Assembly: GCA_002862135.1 (NCBI GenBank)
Contig: PKCI01000038.1
Coordinates: 1 to 64,000 of the forward strand
Source: Verrucomicrobiota bacterium
GTDB lineage: Bacteria; Verrucomicrobiota; Verrucomicrobiia; Verrucomicrobiales; DEV007
Reading direction: 5' to 3'
DNA: 64,000 nt
A model generated the notes under the pieces. That model had not been told where the DNA came from, ran no database searches, and saw only the letters and a program-made list of their open reading frames with translations. Every line of letters starts with the position of its first letter. The stretch's first letter is position 1. Positions 23,883 to 32,662 of this stretch are shown in pieces. The position numbers and the translations under genes are program-made.

Positions 23883-24587
23883 ATGAAATCGACTTTAGCA
23901 ATCTCGTTTGTTTTTCTGTTCAGCCTGCTGATTCCCACGGTCGACGCCGGCGACGGGAAGAAGCATCTATTTATTCTCTCGGGCCAGTCCAATATGGCGG
24001 GGCACAGGCCGAATGAAGCGTTCATTCCGGCCGTGGAGGAGGCTTTCGGCAAGGAGAGCGTTATCGTGGTCCAGGACGCGTTGGGAGGACAGCCCATCCA
24101 GCGCTGGTACAAGGACTGGAAAGACCCTCAGGGCGCCGCTCCCGAAACAACCGGTGATCTCTACGATCGGCTCATGAGCAAGGTGGAGCCCGCGATTGAA
24201 GGGGAGGAGTTGGCATCGGTCAGCTTCTTCTGGATGCAGGGAGAGCGCGACGCAAAGATGGAGTGGGCGGCCGTTTACGAAGAGAGCCTGTTGGGTTTGT
24301 ACAGGCAACTCAGTGCGGACCTGGGGCGCAATGACATGATCTTTGTGATTGGTCGTCTCAGCGACTGGGGCAATGGAAAAGAGCAATGGGACCAGATCCG
24401 GACGATCCAGGTCAAGGTGGCCGATTCCGACGGAAAATTTGCCTGGGTCGACACCGACGACCTCAACGACGGCAAGAACCGCAGGGGCAAGGAGATCAAG
24501 GACGACCTCCACTACAGCGGGGAGGGCTACAAGATTTTCGGCGAGCGAATGGCGGCCGAAGCGATCAAGCGCATCAAAGGCGAGTGA
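23883..24587 (+). CDS. exported SGNH esterase (sialate O-acetylesterase-like, SASA domain)
   Basis: 234 residues from the ATG at 23883, where the signal peptide begins ('TLAISFVFLFSLLIPTVDA'). 'LFILSGQSNMAGHRP' contains nucleophile Ser36, 'FFWMQGERDAK' is block III and 'DDLHYSGEGY' has the C-terminal Asp-x-x-His. These enzymes remove acetyl groups from sugars outside the cytoplasm. It is about 100 bases after the M14 gene, probably the same transcript. Confidence 0.9.
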   Translation: MKSTLAISFVFLFSLLIPTVDAGDGKKHLFILSGQSNMAGHRPNEAFIPAVEEAFGKESVIVVQDALGGQPIQRWYKDWKDPQGAAPETTGDLYDRLMSKVEPAIEGEELASVSFFWMQGERDAKMEWAAVYEESLLGLYRQLSADLGRNDMIFVIGRLSDWGNGKEQWDQIRTIQVKVADSDGKFAWVDTDDLNDGKNRRGKEIKDDLHYSGEGYKIFGERMAAEAIKRIKGE

Positions 24588-24681
24588 AGAAATAGGGAAT
24601 GGTCCCGGCATCGACAAACACGATAATCATGCGGAGATGCGGTGAGTATTCATAGAAACATGGGGTCCTAAACCGTTTTTT

Positions 24682-25845
24682 TCAGGACTCGTTGAAGAAG
24701 ATCGTGAGATTCTTTGTCTGGCGGGCTGCTGCTACGATTTCCGGTTTTCCGTCCCCGTTGAGGTCGCCGGCCTTGATATCTTCGACGGCGATTTCGGCGC
24801 CTGAGAGTTTTTGGCTGGTCCATTCGGATCCGTCTTGATTGGGGATGAATAGCTTGATGCCCGGATCTCCGGGAATGTCCTTCGGGTGCATTGCACGCCA
24901 GCCGACCACAACCTGGTCCGAGCCGATTCCGAGGAAGTCATCAATCGCTACGGCGTGACCGTCCTTGATGGCTCCGTCGAGGACCTTGAGTTGTGGCCAG
25001 AGACTTTCTCCGCTTTCAGGCTCGACGTAGGCAGCGGCAGTATTGCCGTGCATGGGCTCGACGCAGGCGATGAATCGTTTACCGTTGGGGAGCTTGCCGT
25101 CTCGAATTTCGCCGGAGAAGTTTTTGGTTAGCTGGGTGGCTTCCCAGGGCTGTCCTTTCTCCCCCCGGTCGAAATGCCACGATCCTTCCTTCGCGGCGAT
25201 GATTAGTTCCTCCTCCGGATCGTCGTCCCAGTTTACGGGGTGAAAGTTGTGGGATTGGTGCAGGTCCTGATTGATCACGGAAAGTGTCCATTCGCCGGTT
25301 GGATCCCGCGGCATGATGTATTCCAACACGCGCAGACCAGGGCCGATTCCGCCGATAGTTCCTTTACCGCGAAGCGGTTTCACAACGAGGGAATAGCTCC
25401 CGTTGGGACCGAGTATCCAGTGCATGCGATGAACGCTCGGATCGTTGGGCAATTGAACCGGTGACCAGGCTTGGCTCCTGTCTTTCGGGGGCGCCAGGTA
25501 GAAGACCGCTCCGTCCTTGTTTGTCTCGAGAAAGTTCCATTGTCCACCGACCGCAATCTCGGCTTTGCCGTCGCCGTTAATATCACGGGCTGCAATGCAG
25601 ACGTTGTCGCGCTCGGTCAGGTCACTGGCGATGACATGTTTCTCCCAAGAGGGATTTTCATACCACTGGATCGTTTTCTTGTCGGCTAAAAGAATGTCGG
25701 TTCTGCCGTCGCCATTGATGTCGGACAACTGAAGACCGTAGCCGATGGTGATCTGGTCGATTTCCTGGGTGCTCCATTTGAATTCGGGAGCCGCCTGGAG
25801 AGAAGCGGTGACAAAGCTGAGAAGGAGCAGAGTGTTGAGTTTCAT
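24682..25845 (-). CDS. exported FG-GAP/VCBS repeat beta-propeller protein
   Basis: 387 residues from the ATG at 25845 with a signal peptide ('LNTLLLLSFVTASLQAAP'). Calcium-binding repeats of the D-x-N-x-D-G type appear: 'DINGDGRTDILLAD', 'DINGDGKAEIAVGG', 'DLNGDGKPEIVAAA'. Such proteins form seven-bladed propellers; in this phylum they are abundant, secreted and of unknown ligand. No catalytic domain is attached. Confidence 0.88.
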   Translation of the reverse strand: MKLNTLLLLSFVTASLQAAPEFKWSTQEIDQITIGYGLQLSDINGDGRTDILLADKKTIQWYENPSWEKHVIASDLTERDNVCIAARDINGDGKAEIAVGGQWNFLETNKDGAVFYLAPPKDRSQAWSPVQLPNDPSVHRMHWILGPNGSYSLVVKPLRGKGTIGGIGPGLRVLEYIMPRDPTGEWTLSVINQDLHQSHNFHPVNWDDDPEEELIIAAKEGSWHFDRGEKGQPWEATQLTKNFSGEIRDGKLPNGKRFIACVEPMHGNTAAAYVEPESGESLWPQLKVLDGAIKDGHAVAIDDFLGIGSDQVVVGWRAMHPKDIPGDPGIKLFIPNQDGSEWTSQKLSGAEIAVEDIKAGDLNGDGKPEIVAAARQTKNLTIFFNES

Positions 25846-25911
25846 GTCAGGCAAAAAAGGGGGCAATCCACGAGGGTAAAGACCTCCTTTTGCCCGGTCA
25901 ATCGTGAAACC

Positions 25912-26163
25912 CTACAGCATCGGGGAGCTAAAGACCGTATTGCGGCAGCGCGGCTTTTCGGGGCGCAGCGCGCTGATACCACAGAAGACGGTCAGGCTAA
26001 GCAGCAGCATGCTGATGAAGATTCCGGAAACCAGTTCCACTGATGCGGAACTTAAGTTAATGCCGGCTGAGTTCAGCATGGAATGCATGCTGGAGAACAG
26101 CAGGAGGAAGGTGAAGTAAGCCACTGGCGTAACGACGGCCAGGAAAGCCGGAGCGAAGGTCAT
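25912..26163 (-). CDS. small membrane protein, possibly the 3' part of a broken gene
   Basis: 83 residues with two strongly hydrophobic helices ('FLAVVTPVAYFTFLLLFSS' and 'LVSGIFISMLLLSLTVFCG'). Reading upstream in the same frame past one TAG at 26197-26199 gives another hydrophobic stretch ('PIIIFGPAFIFLSLVTLLIT'), so a longer membrane protein may have been interrupted by that stop. It lies downstream of the oppC-like gene on the same strand. I do not recognise a family. Confidence 0.45.
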   Translation of the reverse strand: MTFAPAFLAVVTPVAYFTFLLLFSSMHSMLNSAGINLSSASVELVSGIFISMLLLSLTVFCGISALRPEKPRCRNTVFSSPML

Positions 26164-26386
26164 GGTGATCAGCGCTGGGCGCCATCTACTGATTAGCTAG
26201 CGCAAGGTGATCAGCAGCGTGACAAGGGATAGAAAAATGAAAGCGGGACCAAATATTATGATTGGATCATTCCATGACTCGACTGGAATCGCAGTTGCAA
26301 GCGAAGGCCGAGTTTGTAACGTTCCCTGGCAGTGAAACAGCTTCTGTGTCAGAAACGGCTGGAAATGACCCGGTCCTTTCTCAGGA

Positions 26387-27310
26387 TCAGTCTTTCGAGC
26401 TTTTAGGGTCCAGCGCATCGCGGAGGCCGTCGCCAAGGAAGTTGAGACCGAACAGGGTAAGCCCAAAGATGATGGCCGGATAGACAAGTAGGCCGGGATC
26501 ACTGGCCATGCGGTCAGCGCCCTCCTTGATGAGCGCACCCCAACTGGCATCTGGTGGCTGAACTCCGAGTCCAAGAAAGGAAAGGATTGCCTCGAGTCGC
26601 ATCACCGCTGGAACAGTCAGGGTTGTGTAGACTATGACCGGTCCGATCGTATTAGGGATGAGGTGACGGAACACAATTCGCCATTGTGACAGTCCGAGGC
26701 TTCGGGCTGCTTCGACGAACTCCTGGCTTTTAAGTGATATGACCTGACCGCGGACGATTCGAGCCATAGTAAGCCATTCAACCGCTCCGATACAAACGAA
26801 GAGCAACCAGAGATTATTACCGAAGTAGGTCGTAAGAATGATCACGATGATCATGAACGGCAGTGCGTATAGGATATCGACGACACGCATCATGGCGGCA
26901 TCAATCTTGCCGCCAACGTAGCCTGAGAGAGCGCCATAGATCACTCCGATAGTCAGTGAAACTGCGGTCGCAAGGAAACCGACGGCGAGCGAGACACGTC
27001 CCCCGTAGAGGATGCGTGAGAAGATATCGCGTCCGAGGTGATCACTGCCAAGCAGGTAGTAGACTTCGTCTCCACCTACGGAGGTGGCCTTGGAAAAGGC
27101 AGGTTGTGATTGCAGTTCGGGGAAGGTGGCGTTGGGATCGGGAACGAAGGAAAAGAGTGGCAGCAGGAAGCAGGTCAAAACGACTGTGACGAAGAACCAA
27201 AGACTCGTCATGGCGAGGTGATTCTTGCGCAGGCGCAGCCACGCATCACGACCGAGAGAAGATCCCCTCTCGATGGCTTTTGATTCGCGCTGATGGATGC
27301 CTGAAATCAT
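26387..27310 (-). CDS. peptide/nickel ABC transporter permease, OppC/DppC type
   Basis: 307 residues, about six membrane helices, N-terminal 'RLRKNHLAMTSLWFFV' typical of OppC. The ATPase-contact EAA loop is 'EFVEAARSLGLSQWRIVFRH'. 'LLGSDHLGRDIFSRILYGGR' is diagnostic for the DppC/OppC branch. It forms the inner-membrane channel with the OppB-like protein encoded 9 bases upstream. No ATP-binding subunit follows in the window. Confidence 0.93.
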   Translation of the reverse strand: MISGIHQRESKAIERGSSLGRDAWLRLRKNHLAMTSLWFFVTVVLTCFLLPLFSFVPDPNATFPELQSQPAFSKATSVGGDEVYYLLGSDHLGRDIFSRILYGGRVSLAVGFLATAVSLTIGVIYGALSGYVGGKIDAAMMRVVDILYALPFMIIVIILTTYFGNNLWLLFVCIGAVEWLTMARIVRGQVISLKSQEFVEAARSLGLSQWRIVFRHLIPNTIGPVIVYTTLTVPAVMRLEAILSFLGLGVQPPDASWGALIKEGADRMASDPGLLVYPAIIFGLTLFGLNFLGDGLRDALDPKSSKD

Positions 27311-27319
27311 GGGGCGGGA

Positions 27320-28246
27320 TTAATTCCGTGTCTTGGTCCGCGGATCGAGCCACGCCTGGAGGACGTCGACAAGGAAATTCATGACGAGAATGAGGATGGC
27401 GAACACGGTAACTGTTCCGTTAATGAGCGTGTAGTCGCGGTTGGAAGCGGCCTTAATAAAGTGTTGTCCGAGGCCGGGGATTCCAAAGACAGTTTCAACG
27501 ACGAAGGAACCACCAATGAGCCCGGCTAGGGCTGGGCCGAGGTAGGCGACCACCGGCATGATGCCGCCGCGGAAAGCGTGCTTGAAGAGGATCTTGCCGG
27601 GAGCGACTCCCTTGGCTCTGGCGGTGCGGATAAAATCCTCGCTCAGCACATCGAGCATGCTGCCGCGAGTGAGTCGGGCGATGTAGGCCGAGTAGTAGAG
27701 CCCAAGGGTCATGGCGCCAAGGAACCAAGCCGTGCTGTTTTCCCATCCGGCGACATCGAACCACCCTAATTTCAGGGCAAAGATTTCTCCCAGCAGCGGG
27801 GCGATGACGAAAGTCGGTAAACAGATACCAATCATGGCCACGGTCATGAGGCCATAGTCGACTGAAGTGTTCCGTTTCGCCGCGGCGAAGACCCCGATAG
27901 GAACTCCGATGATGAGCGCAATGATGAGACCGATAAACCCAAGAATAAACGAGACGGGCAGGCCTTCAGAAATAACTTGTTTGACTGTGAAGCCCTTGTT
28001 GCCCAGTGAGGGGCCGAGGTCGCCCTGAATCAGTTGACCGAGGTAGAGTCCGTATTGAACCGCGAGCGGCTTATCAAATCCGTATTTTTTGTTCATCTGC
28101 TCGAGCAGGTGCTCCGGAATCGCCTTCTCATCGAGGAATGGCCCCCCCGGAGCTAGCCGGGCAAGGAAGAAAGTCAACGTGATGATACAGAGCAGGGCGA
28201 AGAGCGACTGCAGGAAACGATAAAGGACATAACGGGCAGTTTTCAT
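27320..28246 (-). CDS. peptide/nickel ABC transporter permease, OppB/DppB type
   Basis: 308 residues from the ATG at 28246 (a TTG just upstream is also in frame). 'YVLYRFLQSLFALLCIITLT', 'LARLAPGGPF' and the EAA loop 'EDFIRTARAKGVAPGKILFK' identify the family; about six helices. Its ATG overlaps the stop of the binding-protein gene by one base (TGATG), so binding protein and permease are coupled. Confidence 0.93.
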   Translation of the reverse strand: MKTARYVLYRFLQSLFALLCIITLTFFLARLAPGGPFLDEKAIPEHLLEQMNKKYGFDKPLAVQYGLYLGQLIQGDLGPSLGNKGFTVKQVISEGLPVSFILGFIGLIIALIIGVPIGVFAAAKRNTSVDYGLMTVAMIGICLPTFVIAPLLGEIFALKLGWFDVAGWENSTAWFLGAMTLGLYYSAYIARLTRGSMLDVLSEDFIRTARAKGVAPGKILFKHAFRGGIMPVVAYLGPALAGLIGGSFVVETVFGIPGLGQHFIKAASNRDYTLINGTVTVFAILILVMNFLVDVLQAWLDPRTKTRN

Positions 28247-29931
28247 CAAGGCGCTGCCTCCTTGTCTGCTTCAGCGATCAGGTCGATGTGCTTGTAGGGA
28301 TGGTTATCCAGTAGAAGCGGATGCCAGTTTTTTACGTCGGGATGAATCAGGTAGGTTCGCGTGTACCAATAGATGGGGAGGATCGGCACTTCGTCGAGTA
28401 GGACCATCTCAGCTTCCCGAAGCTTTTCGTAGCGTTTCTTTGGATCGCTGATCAGTCCGCTTTCGGCCATTAGTCGATCATATTCTGCGTTCGACCAGCC
28501 GGTATTGTTGTTGGAGTCACCGCTGACCCACATGCTGAGAAAAGTATTCGGATCGACGTAGTCGCCGATCCAACCGGCCCGGGAAACTTCGTAGTCAATG
28601 TCGTGAACGGTCTGCTGGAAGACTTTCCATTCTTGGTTTTCAATCTTCACCTTCTTAATGCCGAGATGCTTCTTCCACATATCCTGAATTGCGACGGCTA
28701 TGGACTTGTGCGCTTCGGACGTGTTTATTATCACGGTGAACTCCGGAACTTCGGTCCCGGTTTCGTATCCGGCTTCGTTCAAATATTGGCGCGCCTTTTC
28801 GGGATCGAAAGCGATGACGTGGGGAGGATCGTAACCCGCCTCCGAAGGTGGAGTGAATCCGTAGGCGGGCTGCTGGCCGCCGCGTGTGACGAACTCTACG
28901 ATGGTCTTCTGGTCGATCGCATAGGCGAGCGCACGACGTAAATTTACGTTGTCGGTAGGCGTCTGCTCAACATTGCAGCGGTAGAAGTAGGAGCCGGCAT
29001 AGGTCTCTGTGCGGAGCCGCGGATCCCCGGACTCTTGGTATTTAGCGATGAGATTCTCCGGCAAAACGTAGGTGTAGTGAAGAAGTCCGTTGCGGAACGC
29101 TTTCTCTTCTGTGAAGACGTTGTCGATCGGCATGAAGTCGATGCCGTTGGGCTTCACATTGTCGGCGTCCCAGTAACGGGGGTTGCGGCGTACTTTCACG
29201 TAAGCATTGATCCGCCAGGCTTCGAGTTGGAAGGCTCCATTGCTGACATGATTACCGGGTTTCTGCCACTCGGTGTAGGGATCAGTAATTTTGCCGAATT
29301 TCTCGATGGTGGGGCCGTGAACCGGCAGCCAGGTGGTATGCTTGACAACATCCGGGAAATACGGTGTCGGTCCCTTCAAGGTGCAGATTAACTTGTAGTC
29401 CCCCTCTGCTCGCACACCGACTTTGCTGAAGTCTTCGATTTCGCCCCGATTAAAAGCTTCTGCATTCTTCAGAAAATAAAGCATCGACGAATACGGCGCG
29501 GCCATTTCGGGATGAAGGATGCGGTTGTAGGAATAGACAAAGTCATTGGCCGTGACGGGATCCCCATTTGACCAACGCGCGTCTTTCCTGAGGAAGAACG
29601 TCCATTCGGAGAAATCCTCGTTGGGCTCCCAGCGTTCCGCTACGCCGGGTTCGTGGAGCATGTCGTTCGTGGGGTGATAGGCCACCAGGCCTTCAAACAA
29701 GGCGCGGAGAATGTTAGAGTCACCCACCGAAGACACGATGTGCGGATCGAGAGCCTTGGGTTCGGCTCCATTGCCCATAATGAGAATCTTCTCGCGGGTT
29801 GCAATGTCGACCTTCGACTCCCTGCCGCATCCACCAGCGGTGAAAAGAAGCGTAATGCCGAAAGCAGGACCTAGCAGGGTTAGGTGCTTGGGATAACCCT
29901 GTTGGGTTCTGTCCTTCGATTGGCGACTCAT
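28246..29931 (-). CDS. periplasmic oligopeptide-binding protein (OppA-like lipoprotein)
   Basis: 561 residues. The N-terminus has basic residues, a hydrophobic stretch and a lipobox-like 'FTAGGC' with Cys36, so it is probably a lipoprotein. The SBP family 5 pattern follows: 'EPKALDPHIVSSVGDSNILR', 'WSNGDPVTANDFVYSYNRIL', 'LRRALAYAIDQKTIVEF', 'GWIGDYVDPNTFLSMW'. It captures peptides for the two permeases encoded downstream. Gene order A-B-C is normal; D and F are absent. Confidence 0.94.
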   Translation of the reverse strand: MSRQSKDRTQQGYPKHLTLLGPAFGITLLFTAGGCGRESKVDIATREKILIMGNGAEPKALDPHIVSSVGDSNILRALFEGLVAYHPTNDMLHEPGVAERWEPNEDFSEWTFFLRKDARWSNGDPVTANDFVYSYNRILHPEMAAPYSSMLYFLKNAEAFNRGEIEDFSKVGVRAEGDYKLICTLKGPTPYFPDVVKHTTWLPVHGPTIEKFGKITDPYTEWQKPGNHVSNGAFQLEAWRINAYVKVRRNPRYWDADNVKPNGIDFMPIDNVFTEEKAFRNGLLHYTYVLPENLIAKYQESGDPRLRTETYAGSYFYRCNVEQTPTDNVNLRRALAYAIDQKTIVEFVTRGGQQPAYGFTPPSEAGYDPPHVIAFDPEKARQYLNEAGYETGTEVPEFTVIINTSEAHKSIAVAIQDMWKKHLGIKKVKIENQEWKVFQQTVHDIDYEVSRAGWIGDYVDPNTFLSMWVSGDSNNNTGWSNAEYDRLMAESGLISDPKKRYEKLREAEMVLLDEVPILPIYWYTRTYLIHPDVKNWHPLLLDNHPYKHIDLIAEADKEAAP

Positions 29932-30163
29932 GCGGCAAGCTAGTGTTTGCTAGGGCGGCTCGCCTTGCAACGCAGAAATGGGCGTGAAAGGGGGGGGATG
30001 ACCCGACTACAGACAAACGGTGAATCTGTAATTCTTCATGCGTTGACCCTCATGCTATCTCCTTGGGCCTCACTTAAAATTTCTATGAACAACTGGCATT
30101 ATGTGAATTCTGCTGATAATCAGAACCAGGCACTGTGATATTGGCGAGTGTGTTAGGGAAAAG

Positions 30164-31315
30164 TCAGTTTCCACCACCGGCGGTAATGGTAACGCCGGCG
30201 CGGCCGGCTCCCCTGGCCGCGTTGATACCTTCTTGGATCGCCACAGCTTGGCCGGCGGTGACGAGGACGCCTTCGGTATATTCCTTGAGTTTGGTCCACA
30301 CGGTGCGTGGCACCCAGACTATGTCGCCGCCCTCAAGCGACAAGTCGGGTTCCCTGCCCCTCATGACGGTATCAATATTGACGACAGCGACCTTTGGGTC
30401 GCGGGTGCCGCCCCGTAGAATGAGTGCCTTGGATTTGACAGCATCCTTGTCAACGCCACCGGCAGAAGCGACAGCAGTCAGCAGAGTAATGCCTTCCTCA
30501 TACAAAACCGGACCCGGGGCGATGACCTCGCCAAGCACATAGATGGAGCGCGAGGTGAGGGAGGGGATAAAAAGGTAATCGCCCGGCTGGATGTAGACAT
30601 TCTGAGACATGTCCCCGTTCCGAATGAGGGCGTCGAAATCAACCGGGACGAGGTTGCCGTTGCGGATCAGAATGGAACGTTTCAGGTCGGCTGCCTCGGG
30701 GTTGCCGACTTCGTTGTTCTGATCGTAGGAGAGAAGGCCACCACTTTGGGAAATCGCATCGATTACGGTGGTAGGTTTCTGTATGGGGAAGGCGCCCGGG
30801 GTGCGGACCTGGCCCAGCAGCCAGAAGCGCTGGCTGTCGGCGTTTGCCACATTCACCGAGACAACCGGATTGACGTAGTCATTGACGAGCCGTTCGGATA
30901 GAATTTTGGAAATCTCGGTGATCGTCATGCCCTTCACGTTGACGCCGTCAGCAACGTCATAGTAGAGCATACCGTCGGGGAGTACCCGGGTGGTTCTGCG
31001 TGTGTCAGCGAGTTCGGCCACTTCAATATCAAGGGTGTCGCCAGGGCCCACCTGATAGGATCCGGAAGGCTTTTGAAGGCAGGCCGGGTCAATCTTCTTA
31101 TCGAAGTGAAGTTGCTGGAAATCTGGCTCGGCCGGGATGCGGTTGATTGCTTCGTCAACGGACAGGATTTCATCGATGGTTTCCTGATCCTCGTCATAGA
31201 GTGCGGCATGGGTTTGGAACTCACGATCAGCCGGCCAGGTCTGGACGCAGCCGGTCATGCCTGCAGCCAGCAGTAGCAGTCCAAGTTGGAATAAAACGCC
31301 AAAACGGAATTTCAT
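30164..31315 (-). CDS. polysaccharide export lipoprotein (Wza/SLBB type), second copy
   Basis: 383 residues from the ATG at 31315; a signal peptide ends in lipobox 'AAGMTGC' (Cys23). 'YQVGPGDTLDIEV' starts the poly-export domain, and 'FWLLGQVRTPGAFPIQKPTT' and 'IYVLGEVIAPGPVLYEEG' are two SLBB domains. Such proteins form the outer-membrane portal for capsule or exopolysaccharide. It lies 26 bases after a paralogue. No tyrosine kinase, polymerase or glycosyltransferase is adjacent. Confidence 0.92.
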   Translation of the reverse strand: MKFRFGVLFQLGLLLLAAGMTGCVQTWPADREFQTHAALYDEDQETIDEILSVDEAINRIPAEPDFQQLHFDKKIDPACLQKPSGSYQVGPGDTLDIEVAELADTRRTTRVLPDGMLYYDVADGVNVKGMTITEISKILSERLVNDYVNPVVSVNVANADSQRFWLLGQVRTPGAFPIQKPTTVIDAISQSGGLLSYDQNNEVGNPEAADLKRSILIRNGNLVPVDFDALIRNGDMSQNVYIQPGDYLFIPSLTSRSIYVLGEVIAPGPVLYEEGITLLTAVASAGGVDKDAVKSKALILRGGTRDPKVAVVNIDTVMRGREPDLSLEGGDIVWVPRTVWTKLKEYTEGVLVTAGQAVAIQEGINAARGAGRAGVTITAGGGN

Positions 31316-31341
31316 GAGAAACAAAACCGAAAATCGGCGGA

Positions 31342-32445
31342 TCAGTCAGTCAGTGGCACGAAGTTATTCACGATGCTCTCGGTGGTAACGGTCTGTAGGA
31401 AGACAAAGATGGCACTGTCGAGGGCGCGCTCGACCAGTTCAAAAGGACGCTCATTAACGAAAACGATATCGCGATTCTCAAGGGTGATGTCCTTGGTGCG
31501 TCCGGCGAGAATGTCTTTAATGTTGACGATATGAGTTTCGGGCTCATGGATGCTGCCACGTATCACGAGCACTTTGATCTGGTAGGCGTTGCGGTCAAAG
31601 CCTCCGGCTTCGGCAATGGCCTGAGCTACCGTGAGGCGCACGGGCATCTTGAAACGACCGGGGCGGGCCACAGCTCCGAGAACGTAGATCTCGTTTTTCA
31701 GGTTCGAGGCAACGTAGATATAATCGTCGGGCTCCAGATAAGCGTTCTGGCTGAGATCGCCACGATAATAGAGACTGGCAAGGTCGATATCCAGCTTTCG
31801 GCCGTTTCGAGCGACGAAAGAACGCTGTAAGTCAGCAAGTTCGAACGCGGAGCCGCGGACGTTGTTGGTTTCGATGCCCTTGGCCAGAGAGATCGCTTCG
31901 AGGACGGAGGTGGGTCGATCGAGGGGATAGCTCCCAGGACTGCGAACGCGGCCAATGATGGAAAATTCCTTACTCGCCACGTCGAAGGGGGAAACGATGA
32001 CTTTGACGTCTTTATGGAACATAGAGAGTTCCTGCTCTATTAGATCGCGAAGTTCATCCGGAGTAAGACCGTCCGCCTGTACGGCCACTGCCTGCAGAAA
32101 GCTGACGGTTCCGTCCGGAGCGATCTGAACGTTTTCGCGGCTCAGGTCAGGGCGATCATAGACCGAAAAATTCAAGGTATCCCCGGGCCCGAGAGTATAG
32201 CGGGTTTGCCAGGCGGGAATGCCGGTTCCGAAGATGCGCGGGCGTTCGACTTTAGCCAGGATTGTCGCCGGAACAGGGGAGGCTGAAGGATCCTCTACAG
32301 GAGAAAGGTCCTCCCAATAATCAGAAGCCTGATTGGTGAGGCTTCTACCACGCAAACGCTGGTCCTGAGCCTGCAGATAGAGGCACAGAAAAATTGCGAA
32401 CACGGAGATTGAAATGAAGCGGAACATCGCGTGATATTTCACCAT
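31342..32445 (-). CDS. polysaccharide export protein (Wza/SLBB type), first copy
   Basis: 367 residues; the ATG at 32427 is an alternative that gives a cleaner signal peptide ('FRFISISVFAIFLCLYLQAQ'). No lipobox Cys, unlike its neighbour. 'YTLGPGDTLNFSVYDRPDLS' opens the poly-export domain and two SLBB domains follow ('FSIIGRVRSPGSYPLDRP', 'IYVLGAVARPGRFKMPVR'). It is about 30-35% similar by eye to the downstream copy, so the pair arose by duplication. The two may build a mixed portal. Confidence 0.92.
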   Translation of the reverse strand: MVKYHAMFRFISISVFAIFLCLYLQAQDQRLRGRSLTNQASDYWEDLSPVEDPSASPVPATILAKVERPRIFGTGIPAWQTRYTLGPGDTLNFSVYDRPDLSRENVQIAPDGTVSFLQAVAVQADGLTPDELRDLIEQELSMFHKDVKVIVSPFDVASKEFSIIGRVRSPGSYPLDRPTSVLEAISLAKGIETNNVRGSAFELADLQRSFVARNGRKLDIDLASLYYRGDLSQNAYLEPDDYIYVASNLKNEIYVLGAVARPGRFKMPVRLTVAQAIAEAGGFDRNAYQIKVLVIRGSIHEPETHIVNIKDILAGRTKDITLENRDIVFVNERPFELVERALDSAIFVFLQTVTTESIVNNFVPLTD

Positions 32446-32520
32446 TCTTAATTATTAATTGTTCGATTTTATTATAAAAATTATAATAATCAAGTGTATT
32501 GGTTTTGAATTTCTGCAAGG
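32446..32520 (-). promoter_or_regulatory. AT-rich promoter region of the polysaccharide-export pair
   Basis: This stretch is far richer in A and T than its surroundings and holds two TATAAT sequences on the minus strand. One of them lies 18 bases after a TTCAAA that could serve as -35. It is between the divergent export genes and rpoN. Assignment to a sigma-70-type promoter is by eye only. Confidence 0.45.
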
Positions 32521-32662
32521 GATACATTGGACTGCGAGAATCGCTTGTGCGTGAAAGCGAAAGCAGGGAATGAAAATCGGTTGATTTTTTGGAAAAAAAT
32601 GAAACAATGGCTCGAAACATGCTAAGGTCCGCGAGAACCCCCCGTAAGCCGGGTCACCTAGC

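Noticed and set aside
26197-26574. Minus-strand frame of 125 codons
   Set aside because: Most of it overlaps the 3' end of the oppC-like gene in another frame. Only its hydrophobic end could be real, and that is mentioned with the small membrane protein at 25912.
32440-32530. Sigma-54 type -24/-12 promoter near rpoN (TGG...TGCA)
   Set aside because: The GG and GC elements are two bases too far apart and no other close match to TGGCAC-N5-TTGC was seen in the divergent region.
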